Shown here piece by piece: positions 1-7,864 of a stretch of DNA of 13,700 nucleotides. The notes under the pieces were generated by a model. It was not told the origin of the DNA. It searched no databases and saw only the letters and a list, made by a program, of their open reading frames with translations. Positions within the stretch are counted from its first letter, which is position 1. Every line of letters begins with the position of its first letter. The stretch spans positions 1 to 13,700 of the forward strand of contig JADZDN010000132.1 of NCBI GenBank assembly GCA_020851015.1, in the 5' to 3' direction. Made by a program: the position numbers and the translations under genes. The DNA comes from Alphaproteobacteria bacterium. Its GTDB lineage: Bacteria > Pseudomonadota > Alphaproteobacteria > JAEULC01.

Positions 1-803
1 AGGTCTACGACAACATGGCCTTCGGCCTGAAGCTGCGCGGCGCGGACAAGGGCGCGATCGACCAGAAGGTCCGCCAGGCGGCGACGATCCTGAACCTGAC
101 CGAGTACCTCGACCGCTTTCCGCGCCAGCTTTCGGGCGGCCAGCGCCAGCGCGTGGCGATGGGCCGTGCGATCGTGCGCGACCCGCAGGTCTTCCTGTTC
201 GACGAGCCGCTGTCGAACCTCGACGCCAAATTGCGCGTGCAGATGCGCACCGAGATCCGCGAGCTGCACCAGCGGCTGAAGTCGACCTCGGTCTACGTGA
301 CCCACGATCAGATCGAGGCGATGACCATGGCCGACAAGATCGTCGTGATGCGCGACGGCCATATCGAGCAGTCGGGCGCGCCGCTCGAGGTCTATGACCG
401 GCCGGACAACCTGTTCGTCGCCGGCTTCATCGGGTCGCCGGCGATGAACCTCGTCGAAGGATCGGTCAAGCGCTCGGGCGCATCGGCGTCGGTGATCACG
501 TCGGACGGCAAGGCGCTGCCGATCGCCCCCGGCGCGGCCGCGTCCGATGGCACCAAGGTGATCTACGGCATCCGGCCGGACCACATCACGCTCGCCAACG
601 GCGGCGGCTCGCTGGACGTCGAGGTCGCGGTGGTCGAGCCGACCGGGGCGGAGACGCTGGTCGTGGGCAAGTTCGGCAAGACCGAGATCCAGGCCGCGTT
701 CCGCGAACGCCACGCCTTCAGGCCCGGCCAGCGCGTGCCGATGATGCCGGTGCTGGACAAGGTGCACCTGTTCGATGCGGGTTCCGGCCGCCGCCTGGCC
801 TGA
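1..803 (+). CDS. ABC transporter ATP-binding protein, CUT1/MalK-UgpC type (5' partial)
   Basis: This is the ATPase subunit of a carbohydrate-type ABC importer, the cytoplasmic motor for the permeases downstream. The reading frame is open from base 3, so the start and roughly 95-100 N-terminal residues, including Walker A and most of the Q-loop region, lie outside the window. Counting from the Met codon at 15, the ABC signature LSGGQRQRVAMGRA begins at residue 39, Walker B VFLFDEP spans 59-65, the D-loop SNLD 67-70 and the switch His (VTHDQ) is residue 97. The region after about residue 145 fits the C-terminal TOBE/OB regulatory domain of MalK, UgpC and MsmK proteins. The gene ends 63 bp before the binding-protein gene on the same strand, so they are probably cotranscribed. 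The family call is secure. The substrate is not visible from this subunit. Confidence 0.95.
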   Translation, partial: VYDNMAFGLKLRGADKGAIDQKVRQAATILNLTEYLDRFPRQLSGGQRQRVAMGRAIVRDPQVFLFDEPLSNLDAKLRVQMRTEIRELHQRLKSTSVYVTHDQIEAMTMADKIVVMRDGHIEQSGAPLEVYDRPDNLFVAGFIGSPAMNLVEGSVKRSGASASVITSDGKALPIAPGAAASDGTKVIYGIRPDHITLANGGGSLDVEVAVVEPTGAETLVVGKFGKTEIQAAFRERHAFRPGQRVPMMPVLDKVHLFDAGSGRRLA

Positions 804-866
804 CGCGAAAGCCGCGCCGGCGCCCGCCGGACCGAATCTGCCTGCCATAAACCTGGAGGAAACCCG

Positions 867-2183
867 ATGACAAAGATAACCCGTCGTGACGCCCTGATCG
901 TCGGCGCCGGCGCCGTCGCCGGAACGACGCTGGGCGCACCCCGTGTCTGGTCGCAGACGCCGGCCCTGGAACTGAAGGTGGAGAAGGGTGCCAGCCTGCG
1001 CGTGCTGCGGCCCTCCAAGTTCGTCCAAGGCGACGAGACGCAATGGCTGGAGAATACCAAGAAGTACACGGACAAGACCGGCGTGCAGGTGAAGGTCGAG
1101 AGCGAGAGCTGGGAGGACCTGCGGCCCAAGGCGGCGGTGGCCGCCAACGTGAACAAGGGGCCGGACATCGTCTATGGCTGGCACGACGACGCGCACCAGT
1201 ATCCCGAGAAGCTGGTCGACGTGACCGATGTGGCGAACTACCTCGGCGCCAAGTACGGCGGCTGGTACGACGTCTGCAAGAAGTACAGCATGCGCGGCAA
1301 TCGCTGGATTTCCGTGCCGCTGGGCGCCGCCGGCTCGAAGATGGTCTACCGGGTGTCCTGGCTCAAGGAAGCGGGCTTCGACAAGGTGCCGGGCGACATG
1401 CCGGGCTTCCTGAAGCTCTGCCAGGCGCTGAAGGCCAAGGGCCACCCGGCGGGCTTCGCGCTCGGCAACGCGGTCGGCGACGCCAACGGCTGGTGCCACT
1501 GGCTGGTCTGGTCGTTCGGCGGCAAAATGGTCAACGAGAAGGACCAGGTCGTCATCAACAGCCCCGAGACCATCACCGCGCTGGAATACGCCAAGCAGCT
1601 CTACGAGACCTTCATTCCCGGCACGCTGTCGTGGAACGACGTGTCGAACAACAAGGCGTTCCTCGACGGCCAGCTCGGCATCACCAACACCGGCATCTCG
1701 ATCTACTACGCCGCCAAGAACGCGACCGATCCGGCGATCAAGGCGCTGGCCGCCGACATCGACCACGCCAATTACCCGATCGGGCCGGTCGGAAAGCCGA
1801 CCGAGGTCAACCTGATCGTGCCGGCGATGGTGTTCAAGTACACGAAATTCCCGAACGCGGCGAAGGACTACATCCGCTTCATGATGGAGAAGGAGCAGTA
1901 CGAGCCCTGGCAGGACGCCTCGATCGGCTATTTCAGCCAGCCGCTGAAATACTACGAGAATTCCAAGATCTGGACGGTTGATCCGAAGCACACGCCATAC
2001 CGCGACACGCTGAAGAACATGCTGTGGACCGGCTATGCCGGCACGCCGGGCTATGCCTCGGCCGCCGTCCTGGCCGACTACGTGATGGTCAACATGGTGG
2101 CCCAGGCGGCCTCGGGCGCGAAGTCGCCCAAGGACGCGGCAGCCGAGGCGCAGAAGCGCGCCGAGCGCTACTACAAGGTCTAG
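867..2183 (+). CDS. ABC transporter substrate-binding protein, family 1 (carbohydrate type)
   Basis: This is the periplasmic solute-binding protein of the importer, 438 residues, a usual length for family 1 sugar-binding proteins. The N-terminus carries a Tat-like signal, TRRDALIVGAG (Arg6-Arg7), then an Ala/Gly/Val-rich stretch to about residue 30 (APRVWSQ), with no classic AxA cleavage site. The mature part has the Trp/Tyr-rich pattern of sugar binders, for example GPDIVYGWHDD near residue 100 and a WCHWLVWSFGG segment near residue 210. The start is well supported by GGAGGA at 855-860, six bases before the ATG. It lies between the ATPase and permease genes, and a strong stem-loop follows its stop codon. 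A CUT1 sugar, polyol or glycerophosphodiester ligand is likely, but I cannot say which. Confidence 0.93.
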   Translation: MTKITRRDALIVGAGAVAGTTLGAPRVWSQTPALELKVEKGASLRVLRPSKFVQGDETQWLENTKKYTDKTGVQVKVESESWEDLRPKAAVAANVNKGPDIVYGWHDDAHQYPEKLVDVTDVANYLGAKYGGWYDVCKKYSMRGNRWISVPLGAAGSKMVYRVSWLKEAGFDKVPGDMPGFLKLCQALKAKGHPAGFALGNAVGDANGWCHWLVWSFGGKMVNEKDQVVINSPETITALEYAKQLYETFIPGTLSWNDVSNNKAFLDGQLGITNTGISIYYAAKNATDPAIKALAADIDHANYPIGPVGKPTEVNLIVPAMVFKYTKFPNAAKDYIRFMMEKEQYEPWQDASIGYFSQPLKYYENSKIWTVDPKHTPYRDTLKNMLWTGYAGTPGYASAAVLADYVMVNMVAQAASGAKSPKDAAAEAQKRAERYYKV

Positions 2184-2189
2184 CCGTCA

Positions 2190-2234
2190 CCGGCTTGCCG
2201 GCGCCCGGCCATGTCGGCCGGGCGCCGGGGCCGG
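2190..2234 (+). promoter_or_regulatory. Stem-loop between binding-protein and permease genes
   Basis: Seven bases after the binding-protein stop codon, CCGGCGCCCGGCC (2198-2210) and GGCCGGGCGCCGG (2216-2228) form a perfect 13-bp inverted repeat around a 5-base loop. The stem can extend by five more pairs (2190-2194 with 2230-2234) across a small internal loop. No T-tract follows, so it is not a standard intrinsic terminator. In other importer operons such hairpins protect the 3' end of the binding-protein mRNA and lower permease output. That role is inferred here. Confidence 0.75.
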
Positions 2235-2258
2235 CCGGAACGCGGGGCGCGCATCGAA

Positions 2259-3212
2259 GTGGCCATCACCGCCTCCATCGCCGAGCGACGGTCCGGCGCC
2301 GTGCGCGAGAAGCTTGGGCAATGGCTCGACAACCGCAACGTCTTGTCGGCGCTGTTCATGTTTCCGGCGGCTTCGATCCTGCTGCTGTTCCTCACCTATC
2401 CGCTCGGTCTCGGCGTATGGATGGGCTTCACCGACGTGAAGATCGGCCGCCCCGGCGTCTTCATCGGTCTCGAAAACTACATCTCGCTGCTCAACGACGG
2501 GGTATTCCTGCTCTCGGTCTTCAACACGATCGTCTACACCGTCGTCGCGACGATCCTGAAGTTCGGGCTGGGCCTGTGGCTTGCGTTGCTGCTCAATCAC
2601 GCGATCCCGTTCAAGGCCTACATACGCGCGTTCGTCCTGCTGCCGTACATCATCCCGACCGTGCTGTCGGCGATCGCGTTCTGGTGGATCTACGATGCGC
2701 AATTCTCGATCATCTCCTGGGCCCTGAGCCAGATGGGGCTGATCGACACGTACATCGACTTCCTGGGCGCGCCCTGGCACGCGCGGTGGTCGGTGATCGC
2801 CGCCAACGTGTGGCGCGGCATCCCGTTCGTCGCCATCTGCCTGCTGGCGGGATTGCAGACCATATCGCCGTCGCTCTACGAGGCGGCGGCGCTGGACGGC
2901 GCTAATTCCTGGCAGCGTTTCCGCCACGTCACCGTGCCGATGCTAATGCCGATCCTGGCGGTGGTGCTGACCTTCTCGGTGCTGTTCACCTTCACCGATT
3001 TCCAGCTCATCTATGCCATCACGCGCGGCGGTCCGCTCAACGCAACGCACCTGATGGCGACGCTGGCGTTCCAGCGCGCGATTCCGGGCGGCCAGCTGGG
3101 CGAGGGCGCGGCGATCGCGACCGCAATGATTCCCTTCCTCGTCGGCGCCACCATCTTCAGCTATTACGGCCTGCAGCGCCGCAAGTGGCAGCAGGGCGGC
3201 GGCGATGACTGA
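2259..3212 (+). CDS. ABC transporter permease, MalF/UgpA-like
   Basis: This is the first of two inner-membrane permeases of the CUT1 importer. From the GTG at 2259 it has 317 residues with about six hydrophobic segments, near 30-52, 88-112, 122-146, 178-200, 231-253 and 287-304. The EAA loop that docks on the ATPase is visible at about 208-230 as EAAALDGANSWQRFRHVTVP. An ATG at 2211 in the same frame would add 16 residues rich in Arg and Gly, but it lies in the loop of the 13-bp hairpin and has no ribosome binding site, so I prefer GTG 2259, although its own Shine-Dalgarno is weak (GGGG at 2244-2247). A GTG at 2301 is also possible. The gene overlaps the next permease by 8 bp, which implies translational coupling. 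Confidence 0.92.
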   Translation: MAITASIAERRSGAVREKLGQWLDNRNVLSALFMFPAASILLLFLTYPLGLGVWMGFTDVKIGRPGVFIGLENYISLLNDGVFLLSVFNTIVYTVVATILKFGLGLWLALLLNHAIPFKAYIRAFVLLPYIIPTVLSAIAFWWIYDAQFSIISWALSQMGLIDTYIDFLGAPWHARWSVIAANVWRGIPFVAICLLAGLQTISPSLYEAAALDGANSWQRFRHVTVPMLMPILAVVLTFSVLFTFTDFQLIYAITRGGPLNATHLMATLAFQRAIPGGQLGEGAAIATAMIPFLVGATIFSYYGLQRRKWQQGGGDD

Positions 3213-4107
3213 CACCGTCAAGGAAACGGCGCCGGCCGCGGCGATCAGCGACTCGACCGGCATGGGCTACCTGCAGACGCTGCCGCGGCGGGCGGTTACC
3301 GTCTACCTGCCGCTGTCGATCTTCGTGTTCGTCCTGCTGTTCCCCTTCTATTGGATGGGCGTCACGACGTTCAAGCCGAACGACGAGCTCTACAACTTCT
3401 CCAACAACAACCCGTTCTGGGTCCGGAACCCGACGCTGGCCAACATCGAGAAGCTGCTGTTCCAGACCGACTATCCGGAATGGCTGCTGAACACGATGGT
3501 GATCGCCATTAGCGCGACGTTCCTTTCGATCTTCGCCAGCGTGCTGGCGGCCTACGCGATCACGCGCCTGCGCTTCCGCGGCGCGCCGACGGTGGGGCTG
3601 CTGATCTTCCTGGCCTACCTGGTGCCGCCCAGCATCCTGTTCATCCCGCTTGCCACCATCGTCTATGGCCTCGGCATCTACGACACCAACTGGGCCTTGA
3701 TCCTGACCTACCCGACCTTCCTGATCCCGTTCTGCACCTGGCTGCTGATGGGGTATTTCAAGTCGATCCCCTACGAACTCGAGGAGTGCGCGCTGATCGA
3801 CGGCGCCACGCGCATCCAGATTCTTGTCAAGATCACGCTCCCGCTGGCGATACCCGGGCTGATCTCGGCCTTCATCTTCGCCTTCACCTTGTCGTGGAAC
3901 GAGTTCATCTATGCGCTCGCCTTCATCTCTTCGTCCGAGCAGAAGACCGTGCCGGTGGGCGTCTTGACTCAGCTTGTCGAGGGCGACGTCTATCACTGGG
4001 GCTCGTTGATGGCGGGCGCGCTCCTGGGCTCGCTGCCGGTCGCGGTCTTCTATTCCTTCTTCGTCGAGCACTACGTCTCGTCGCTGACCGGCGCCGTCAA
4101 GGAATAG
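3205..4107 (+). CDS. ABC transporter permease, MalG/UgpE-like
   Basis: This is the second inner-membrane permease of the importer, 300 residues. A first hydrophobic segment at about 32-52 is followed by a periplasmic loop and a cluster of further segments to about residue 290. The EAA motif that contacts the ATPase is at about 192-217 (EECALIDGATRIQILVKITL begins at 192). The ATG at 3205 lies inside the end of the previous permease gene (shared ATGACTGA), so translation is likely coupled. It is the last gene of the importer operon. Its 3' end overlaps the convergent transporter gene by 11 bp and there is no hairpin terminator between them. The CUT1 assignment is secure and the substrate unknown. 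Confidence 0.93.
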   Translation: MTDTVKETAPAAAISDSTGMGYLQTLPRRAVTVYLPLSIFVFVLLFPFYWMGVTTFKPNDELYNFSNNNPFWVRNPTLANIEKLLFQTDYPEWLLNTMVIAISATFLSIFASVLAAYAITRLRFRGAPTVGLLIFLAYLVPPSILFIPLATIVYGLGIYDTNWALILTYPTFLIPFCTWLLMGYFKSIPYELEECALIDGATRIQILVKITLPLAIPGLISAFIFAFTLSWNEFIYALAFISSSEQKTVPVGVLTQLVEGDVYHWGSLMAGALLGSLPVAVFYSFFVEHYVSSLTGAVKE

Positions 4108-5002
4108 CGGCGCCCCCCTTCACCACCCGCTCGCGGTGCAGCAGGTAGAGCCCGCTCGCCACCACGATCGCGCCGCCCAGCAGGACCCAGGGCGACGGCA
4201 CGTTGCCGAACACCGTGTAGCCCAGCAGCGGCATCCAGATGATCTGCGTGTAGGTGAACGGCGCCAGGATCGGCACCGGCGCGTAGGCATGGGCGACCGT
4301 CAGCAGCCAGTGTCCCAGCCCGCCCAGAAGGCCGATCGCCAGCATCAGCGGAATGCCGATGCCCTGCGGCGCCACCCAGTCCATCGGCATCAAGGGCGTG
4401 GTCGCTGCCATGCCGACGAGGGCGGCGTAGAGCTGCGCGGTATGCGGGCTGTCGGTCCCGGCCAGCTTGCGCGTGAGGATCTGATAGAAGGCGCCGCACA
4501 GCGCGACCAGGCAGGAGATGCCGGCCGCCCAGTGGACGATGCCGAGACCGGGGCGGATGACGATCAGCACGCCGACCAGCCCGACGGCGATCGCCGCCAG
4601 GCGGCGCGGCCCGATCCGCTCGCCCAGCAGCGGCACGGACAGGATGGCGACCAGCAGCGGCGTGGAGAAATAGATCGACGCGGTCTCGGCCAGCTGCAGG
4701 TAGCGCAGCGCCAAGAAGTTCAGCGAGGTCGCCGCCAGCAGCAGGCTGCCGCGCAGCAGCTGCAGCAGCGGATGGGCCGAGCGCCAGGGCCGCTGGCGCC
4801 AATGGGCGAAGACGAACAGCACGGCGATCAGCCCGTGGCCGGCATAGCGCGCCCAGACCACCTGGGCCATGGGATAGCTCTGGCCCAGCAGCTTCGCCGT
4901 CGTGTCGAGCAGCGAGAACAGCACGAAGGCGCCGGCCATCAGCATGATCCCGCGCAGCGTGTCCTGTGCGGGCAGGGTGCGGACCGCGATCGCGGACGTC
5001 AT
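4097..5002 (-). CDS. EamA/DMT-family transporter
   Basis: This is an integral inner-membrane protein of 301 residues with about ten hydrophobic segments. They form two EamA repeats, roughly residues 17-150 and 157-290, the normal size and layout for the drug/metabolite transporter superfamily (RhaT, YdcZ and RarD relatives). Typical features include the segment after the fourth helix, LAETASIYFSTPLLVAILS, followed by the LLGERIG turn, and a similar FTYTQIIWMPLLGYTVFG in the second half. It probably exports or imports a small metabolite, but family membership does not fix the substrate. The ATG at 5000-5002 is preceded on its strand by a GGAAG-like site. It is convergent with the ABC operon and divergent from denD, so it may share a control region with denD. 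Confidence 0.9.
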   Translation of the reverse strand: MTSAIAVRTLPAQDTLRGIMLMAGAFVLFSLLDTTAKLLGQSYPMAQVVWARYAGHGLIAVLFVFAHWRQRPWRSAHPLLQLLRGSLLLAATSLNFLALRYLQLAETASIYFSTPLLVAILSVPLLGERIGPRRLAAIAVGLVGVLIVIRPGLGIVHWAAGISCLVALCGAFYQILTRKLAGTDSPHTAQLYAALVGMAATTPLMPMDWVAPQGIGIPLMLAIGLLGGLGHWLLTVAHAYAPVPILAPFTYTQIIWMPLLGYTVFGNVPSPWVLLGGAIVVASGLYLLHRERVVKGGAAIP

Positions 5003-5067
5003 GCGGGGCGCTTCCGTGGGGCCGGCGCTTGTTTGCCGTCGGGGCGGTGGATATTGTCGGCCTGCAA

Positions 5068-5110
5068 GATCGCGCGATCACAAGCCGCCGGACGCCGCTG
5101 GTCAACCGGT
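5068..5110. promoter_or_regulatory. Candidate operator region between divergent DMT and denD genes
   Basis: The 125-bp divergent gap (5003-5127) contains a perfect 12-bp palindrome GATCGCGCGATC at 5068-5079. Thirty bases downstream, TGGTCAACCG (5099-5108) differs by one base from the TGGTNNACCA core bound by many FadR-type GntR regulators. Sugar-acid catabolic genes are often under GntR control, so this is a reasonable but unproven operator. I see no convincing -35/-10 pair here. Confidence 0.3.
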
Positions 5111-5127
5111 ATTGGGGAATGGGACGC

Positions 5128-6117
5128 ATGCATGTCGTGATCACCGGCGGTGCCGGTTTTTTGGGCCAGAAACTGGCGCGCAAGCTGCTTTCCGGTGCAA
5201 CCATCATCGGGCCTGCGGGCAAGCCGGCCGAGGTTTCGCGCCTGACGGTGTTCGATGTCGTGGCGCCCGCCGCCGATATCGCCCAGGACAAGCGGGTGCG
5301 CGTGGTTACGGGTGACGTGGGCGACAAGGCGACCGTGGACGGCGTGGTGACGGACGGGGCGGCCTCGGTCTTCCACCTCGCGGCCGTCGTCAGCGCGGGC
5401 GCCGAGGCCGATTTCGACCTCGGCATGCATGTCAACCTGGACGGCACGCGCCACGTGCTCGAGGCCTGTCGCCGTCTTCCGCGCCCGCCCCGCGTGGTGT
5501 TCACCAGCTCGGTGGCGGTCTATGGCGGCGACATGCCCAAGGTGATCCAGGACGACACGCCGATGACGCCGCAGACCTCCTACGGCGCGCAGAAAGCGAT
5601 GGGCGAGTTCATGATCAACGACATGAGCCGCAAGGGCTTCATCGACGGCCGGGCGCTGCGCCTGCCGACCATCGTCGTGCGCCCCGGCAAGCCGAACAAG
5701 GCGGCGTCGACCTGGGCCAGCTCGATCATCCGCGAGCCGCTGCAGGGCGACACGGTCGAATGCCCCGTCGACCCGTCGACCGAGATGTACGTGCTGTCGC
5801 CCCGGCGCATGGTGGAATCCTTCCTGCATGCGCACGATCTGCCGGCCGAGCGGTTCGGCTTCAGCCGCGCGCTGTTCCTGCCCGGCCTCACCATCCCCGT
5901 CACCGCCATGCTGGAAGGTCTGAAGAAGGCCGGCGGCCAGGGCGCGGTCGACAAGGTCAAATTCGTGCCCGACGCCAATATCCGCCGCATCGTCGCGGGC
6001 TGGCCCATGCGCTTCAATCCCGCGCGCGCGAAATCGCTGGGCTTCAAGGCCGACGACAATTTCGACCAGATCGTCCAGGCTTTCGTCGAGGACGATTTGC
6101 GCCGCAACGTCGCGTGA
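5128..6117 (+). CDS. denD: D-erythronate dehydrogenase-like NAD-dependent epimerase/dehydratase family protein
   Basis: This is an extended short-chain dehydrogenase of 329 residues. It has the NAD-binding GGAGFLG at 7-13, an acidic residue ending the second strand (Asp43 in VFDV), the FTSS serine pair at 127-128, and catalytic Tyr152 and Lys156 (YGAQK). The segment LPTIVVRPGKPNKAAS and the C-terminal pattern strongly recall the DenD family, which oxidises D-erythronate to 2-oxo-tetronate. That assignment is from memory of the family, not a search. The ATG at 5128 has GGGGA at 5114-5118, nine bases upstream. An in-frame ATG at 5119 overlaps that site closely, and longer extensions back to 4966 have no family match. 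The stop overlaps the next gene as GTGA. The usual partners (DUF1537 kinase, isomerase, aldolase-like decarboxylase) are absent from the window. Confidence 0.85.
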   Translation: MHVVITGGAGFLGQKLARKLLSGATIIGPAGKPAEVSRLTVFDVVAPAADIAQDKRVRVVTGDVGDKATVDGVVTDGAASVFHLAAVVSAGAEADFDLGMHVNLDGTRHVLEACRRLPRPPRVVFTSSVAVYGGDMPKVIQDDTPMTPQTSYGAQKAMGEFMINDMSRKGFIDGRALRLPTIVVRPGKPNKAASTWASSIIREPLQGDTVECPVDPSTEMYVLSPRRMVESFLHAHDLPAERFGFSRALFLPGLTIPVTAMLEGLKKAGGQGAVDKVKFVPDANIRRIVAGWPMRFNPARAKSLGFKADDNFDQIVQAFVEDDLRRNVA

Positions 6118-6605
6118 CCGACGGCGAGCCGATCAACATCTCCAGCGCCTCGGCCGAGGAGATCGGGCGGCGCATGGCGAATTTCGGCGCCACGCCCTTC
6201 ACGCTGGACGGGCGGCGCTACGCCTCGGTCGAAAGCTTCTATGTCGGGCTGAAGTTCCTGGACGACGCCGAGCGCCGCGCGATCGCCAAGCTGCCGGCAC
6301 GCGAAGCCTATGCCCACGGCAAGGGCAGCACGCTGATGGAGACGGAGTACCAAGGCCGGCGCTTTGTCCTGGGCGGGCCCACGCATCACGCGCTGATCGC
6401 GCGTGCGATCCGCGCCAAGTTGATCGAGCATCCCGACCTGGCGCGCGATTTTGCCGCGACCCATCCCCGGCCGATCGTCCACGACACCGGCCGGCCGGAG
6501 CGGCCCGGCACCTTCATGCCGGCGGCGGCGTTGTGCCAGATCCTGACGAGGCTGCGCGACGAGCTGGCGGCGAACGGCGGCGTCTTGCCCAACGAGCCGG
6601 CGTGA
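6114..6605 (+). CDS. NADAR-like (DUF1768/YbiA-type) family protein
   Basis: This is a small cytoplasmic protein of 163 residues that resembles the NADAR fold. The first strand is followed by MANFGATPFTLDGRRYASVE with the conserved acidic residue Glu40, a SFYVGLKF helix at 41-48, then HHALIARAIRAKLIEHPDLA at 91-110 and a closing helix with LTRLRDEL. Known NADAR proteins cleave N-glycosidic bonds in riboflavin intermediates (YbiA/RibX) or remove ADP-ribose from guanine in DNA. The C-terminal part reads RPIVHDTGRPERPGTF, where typical members have a Trp-Gly motif, so the active site may differ. It starts with GTG at 6114 overlapping the denD stop; an ATG at 6174 would remove the first strand. 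The overlap suggests cotranslation with denD. The fold call is fairly good and the activity unknown. Confidence 0.65.
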   Translation: MTDGEPINISSASAEEIGRRMANFGATPFTLDGRRYASVESFYVGLKFLDDAERRAIAKLPAREAYAHGKGSTLMETEYQGRRFVLGGPTHHALIARAIRAKLIEHPDLARDFAATHPRPIVHDTGRPERPGTFMPAAALCQILTRLRDELAANGGVLPNEPA

Positions 6606-6619
6606 CACGGGCGCCGGTG

Positions 6620-6648
6620 TTGTTCCCGCTTCGAGCCGTCGATATGCT
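6620..6648 (+). promoter_or_regulatory. Candidate sigma-70 promoter for the doeA-doeB pair
   Basis: In the 79-bp gap before doeA, TTGTTC (6620-6625) is followed after 17 bases by TATGCT (6643-6648). This fits a moderate housekeeping promoter and would give a 5' leader of about 30 bases. The boxes match consensus at 3/6 and 4/6, so the call is tentative. Confidence 0.35.
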
Positions 6649-6684
6649 CGCGCGCCGGGACTGCTTTCCAAGGGACCTCTCCGC

Positions 6685-7860
6685 ATGATTCCCCTGCCGT
6701 TTGCCAAGGCCGAGTATCAGCAACGCCTGCAGCGCGTGCGCCAGCGCATGGCCGAGCGCGGCATGGACCTGCTGGTGGTGACCGACGTTGCCAACCAGCA
6801 CTACCTGACGGCCTATGACGGCTGGTCGTTCTACACGCCGCAGGTCGTGCTGGTCCCGGTGGAGAGCGAGCAGCCCTACTGGATCGGCCGGGCGATGGAT
6901 GCGGCCGGCGGCAAGCTGACCGCGTGGATGGACGGCGGCCACGTCCTGGGCTTTCCCGAGGACCACGTGCAGCAGCCCGACCGCCACCCGATGGACTGGA
7001 TCGCCGGGTGGATTCGCGACAAGGGATGGGGCAGGCGGCGGATCGGGGTCGAGCTCGAAAGCTACTACTATTCGTCCAAGGCGCATGCGCGGCTGGCCGC
7101 GGGATTGCCCGAGGCTACGATCCTCGATGCCGACCTGCTGGTGAGCTGGCTGCGCGCGAAGAAGTCGCCGGCCGAGATCGACTACATGCACCGGGGCGCG
7201 CGGCTGGCCGAGGCGGCGATGCGCGCGGCCTACGAGACGATCGCGCCGGGCGTCCGGGAATGCGACGCGGTGGCGAAGATCTACGCGGCGGAAACCGGCG
7301 GGCATCCGGATTTCGCCGGCGACATCACCGCGCTGCCGCCGACCATCCTGGCCGGCGAGAACTCGGCCGCGCCGCACATCCTGTGGGGCAGCCGGCGGTT
7401 CGCGGCGACCGAGACGGTGGCGCTGGAACTGGCCGGCGCCTGCCGGCACTACACGGCAGGCCTGGCGCGCACCATGCAGCTCGGCAAGCCGACGCCGAAG
7501 TTCCTCGATACCGCCAAGGCGGTGCTCGAGGGCATGCAGGCGGTGGTCGACTTCATGCGCCCCGGCGTCACCGGCGCGCAGGTCGAGGCGGCGTGGCGGG
7601 CGGTCATCGCGCGCTACGGGCTGAAGAAGGAATCGCGCATCGGCTACGCCATCGGCATCGCCTATCCGCCGGACTGGGGCGAGCACACGATCAGCCTGCG
7701 CCAGGGCGACAAGAGCGTGCTGGAGCCCGGCAACACCGTGCACTGCATCCTCGGCATGTGGATGGACGGCTGGGGCATGGAGGTCAGCGAAACCATCCTG
7801 GTCACGGAGAAGGGCTGTGAATGCCTGACAAATTTTCCGCGCGACGTGTTTTTCAAGTAA
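6685..7860 (+). CDS. doeA: Ectoine hydrolase-like M24-family protein (DoeA/EutD type)
   Basis: This is a cytoplasmic 391-residue protein with the creatinase/prolidase (pita-bread) architecture. The N-terminal domain covers about 1-150 and the M24 domain about 160-385. Several segments recall DoeA/EutD: LTAYDGWSFY (41-50), RHPMDWIAGW (100-109), YPPDWGEHTISLR (327-339) and the ending CLTNFPRDVFFK. Where metal-dependent M24 peptidases have the aspartate metal ligands, this protein reads LELAGACRHYTAGLART. Those ligands are missing, as in EutD, which works without metal and uses a glutamate (Glu255 in the Ruegeria enzyme, as I recall); Glu248 is the likely equivalent. The predicted reaction is ring opening of ectoine to N-acetyl-diaminobutyrate. 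It sits 4 bp before doeB. Start ATG 6685 has a modest AAGGGA site. A related cyclic amidine or another substrate remains possible. Confidence 0.8.
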   Translation: MIPLPFAKAEYQQRLQRVRQRMAERGMDLLVVTDVANQHYLTAYDGWSFYTPQVVLVPVESEQPYWIGRAMDAAGGKLTAWMDGGHVLGFPEDHVQQPDRHPMDWIAGWIRDKGWGRRRIGVELESYYYSSKAHARLAAGLPEATILDADLLVSWLRAKKSPAEIDYMHRGARLAEAAMRAAYETIAPGVRECDAVAKIYAAETGGHPDFAGDITALPPTILAGENSAAPHILWGSRRFAATETVALELAGACRHYTAGLARTMQLGKPTPKFLDTAKAVLEGMQAVVDFMRPGVTGAQVEAAWRAVIARYGLKKESRIGYAIGIAYPPDWGEHTISLRQGDKSVLEPGNTVHCILGMWMDGWGMEVSETILVTEKGCECLTNFPRDVFFK

Positions 7861-7864
7861 ACCG

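Noticed and set aside
4071..5504. Long - strand open frame (477 codons) spanning the DMT gene and the start of denD
   Set aside because: It runs out of frame through the DMT transporter and antisense to denD. The DMT frame has clear membrane segments and this one does not.
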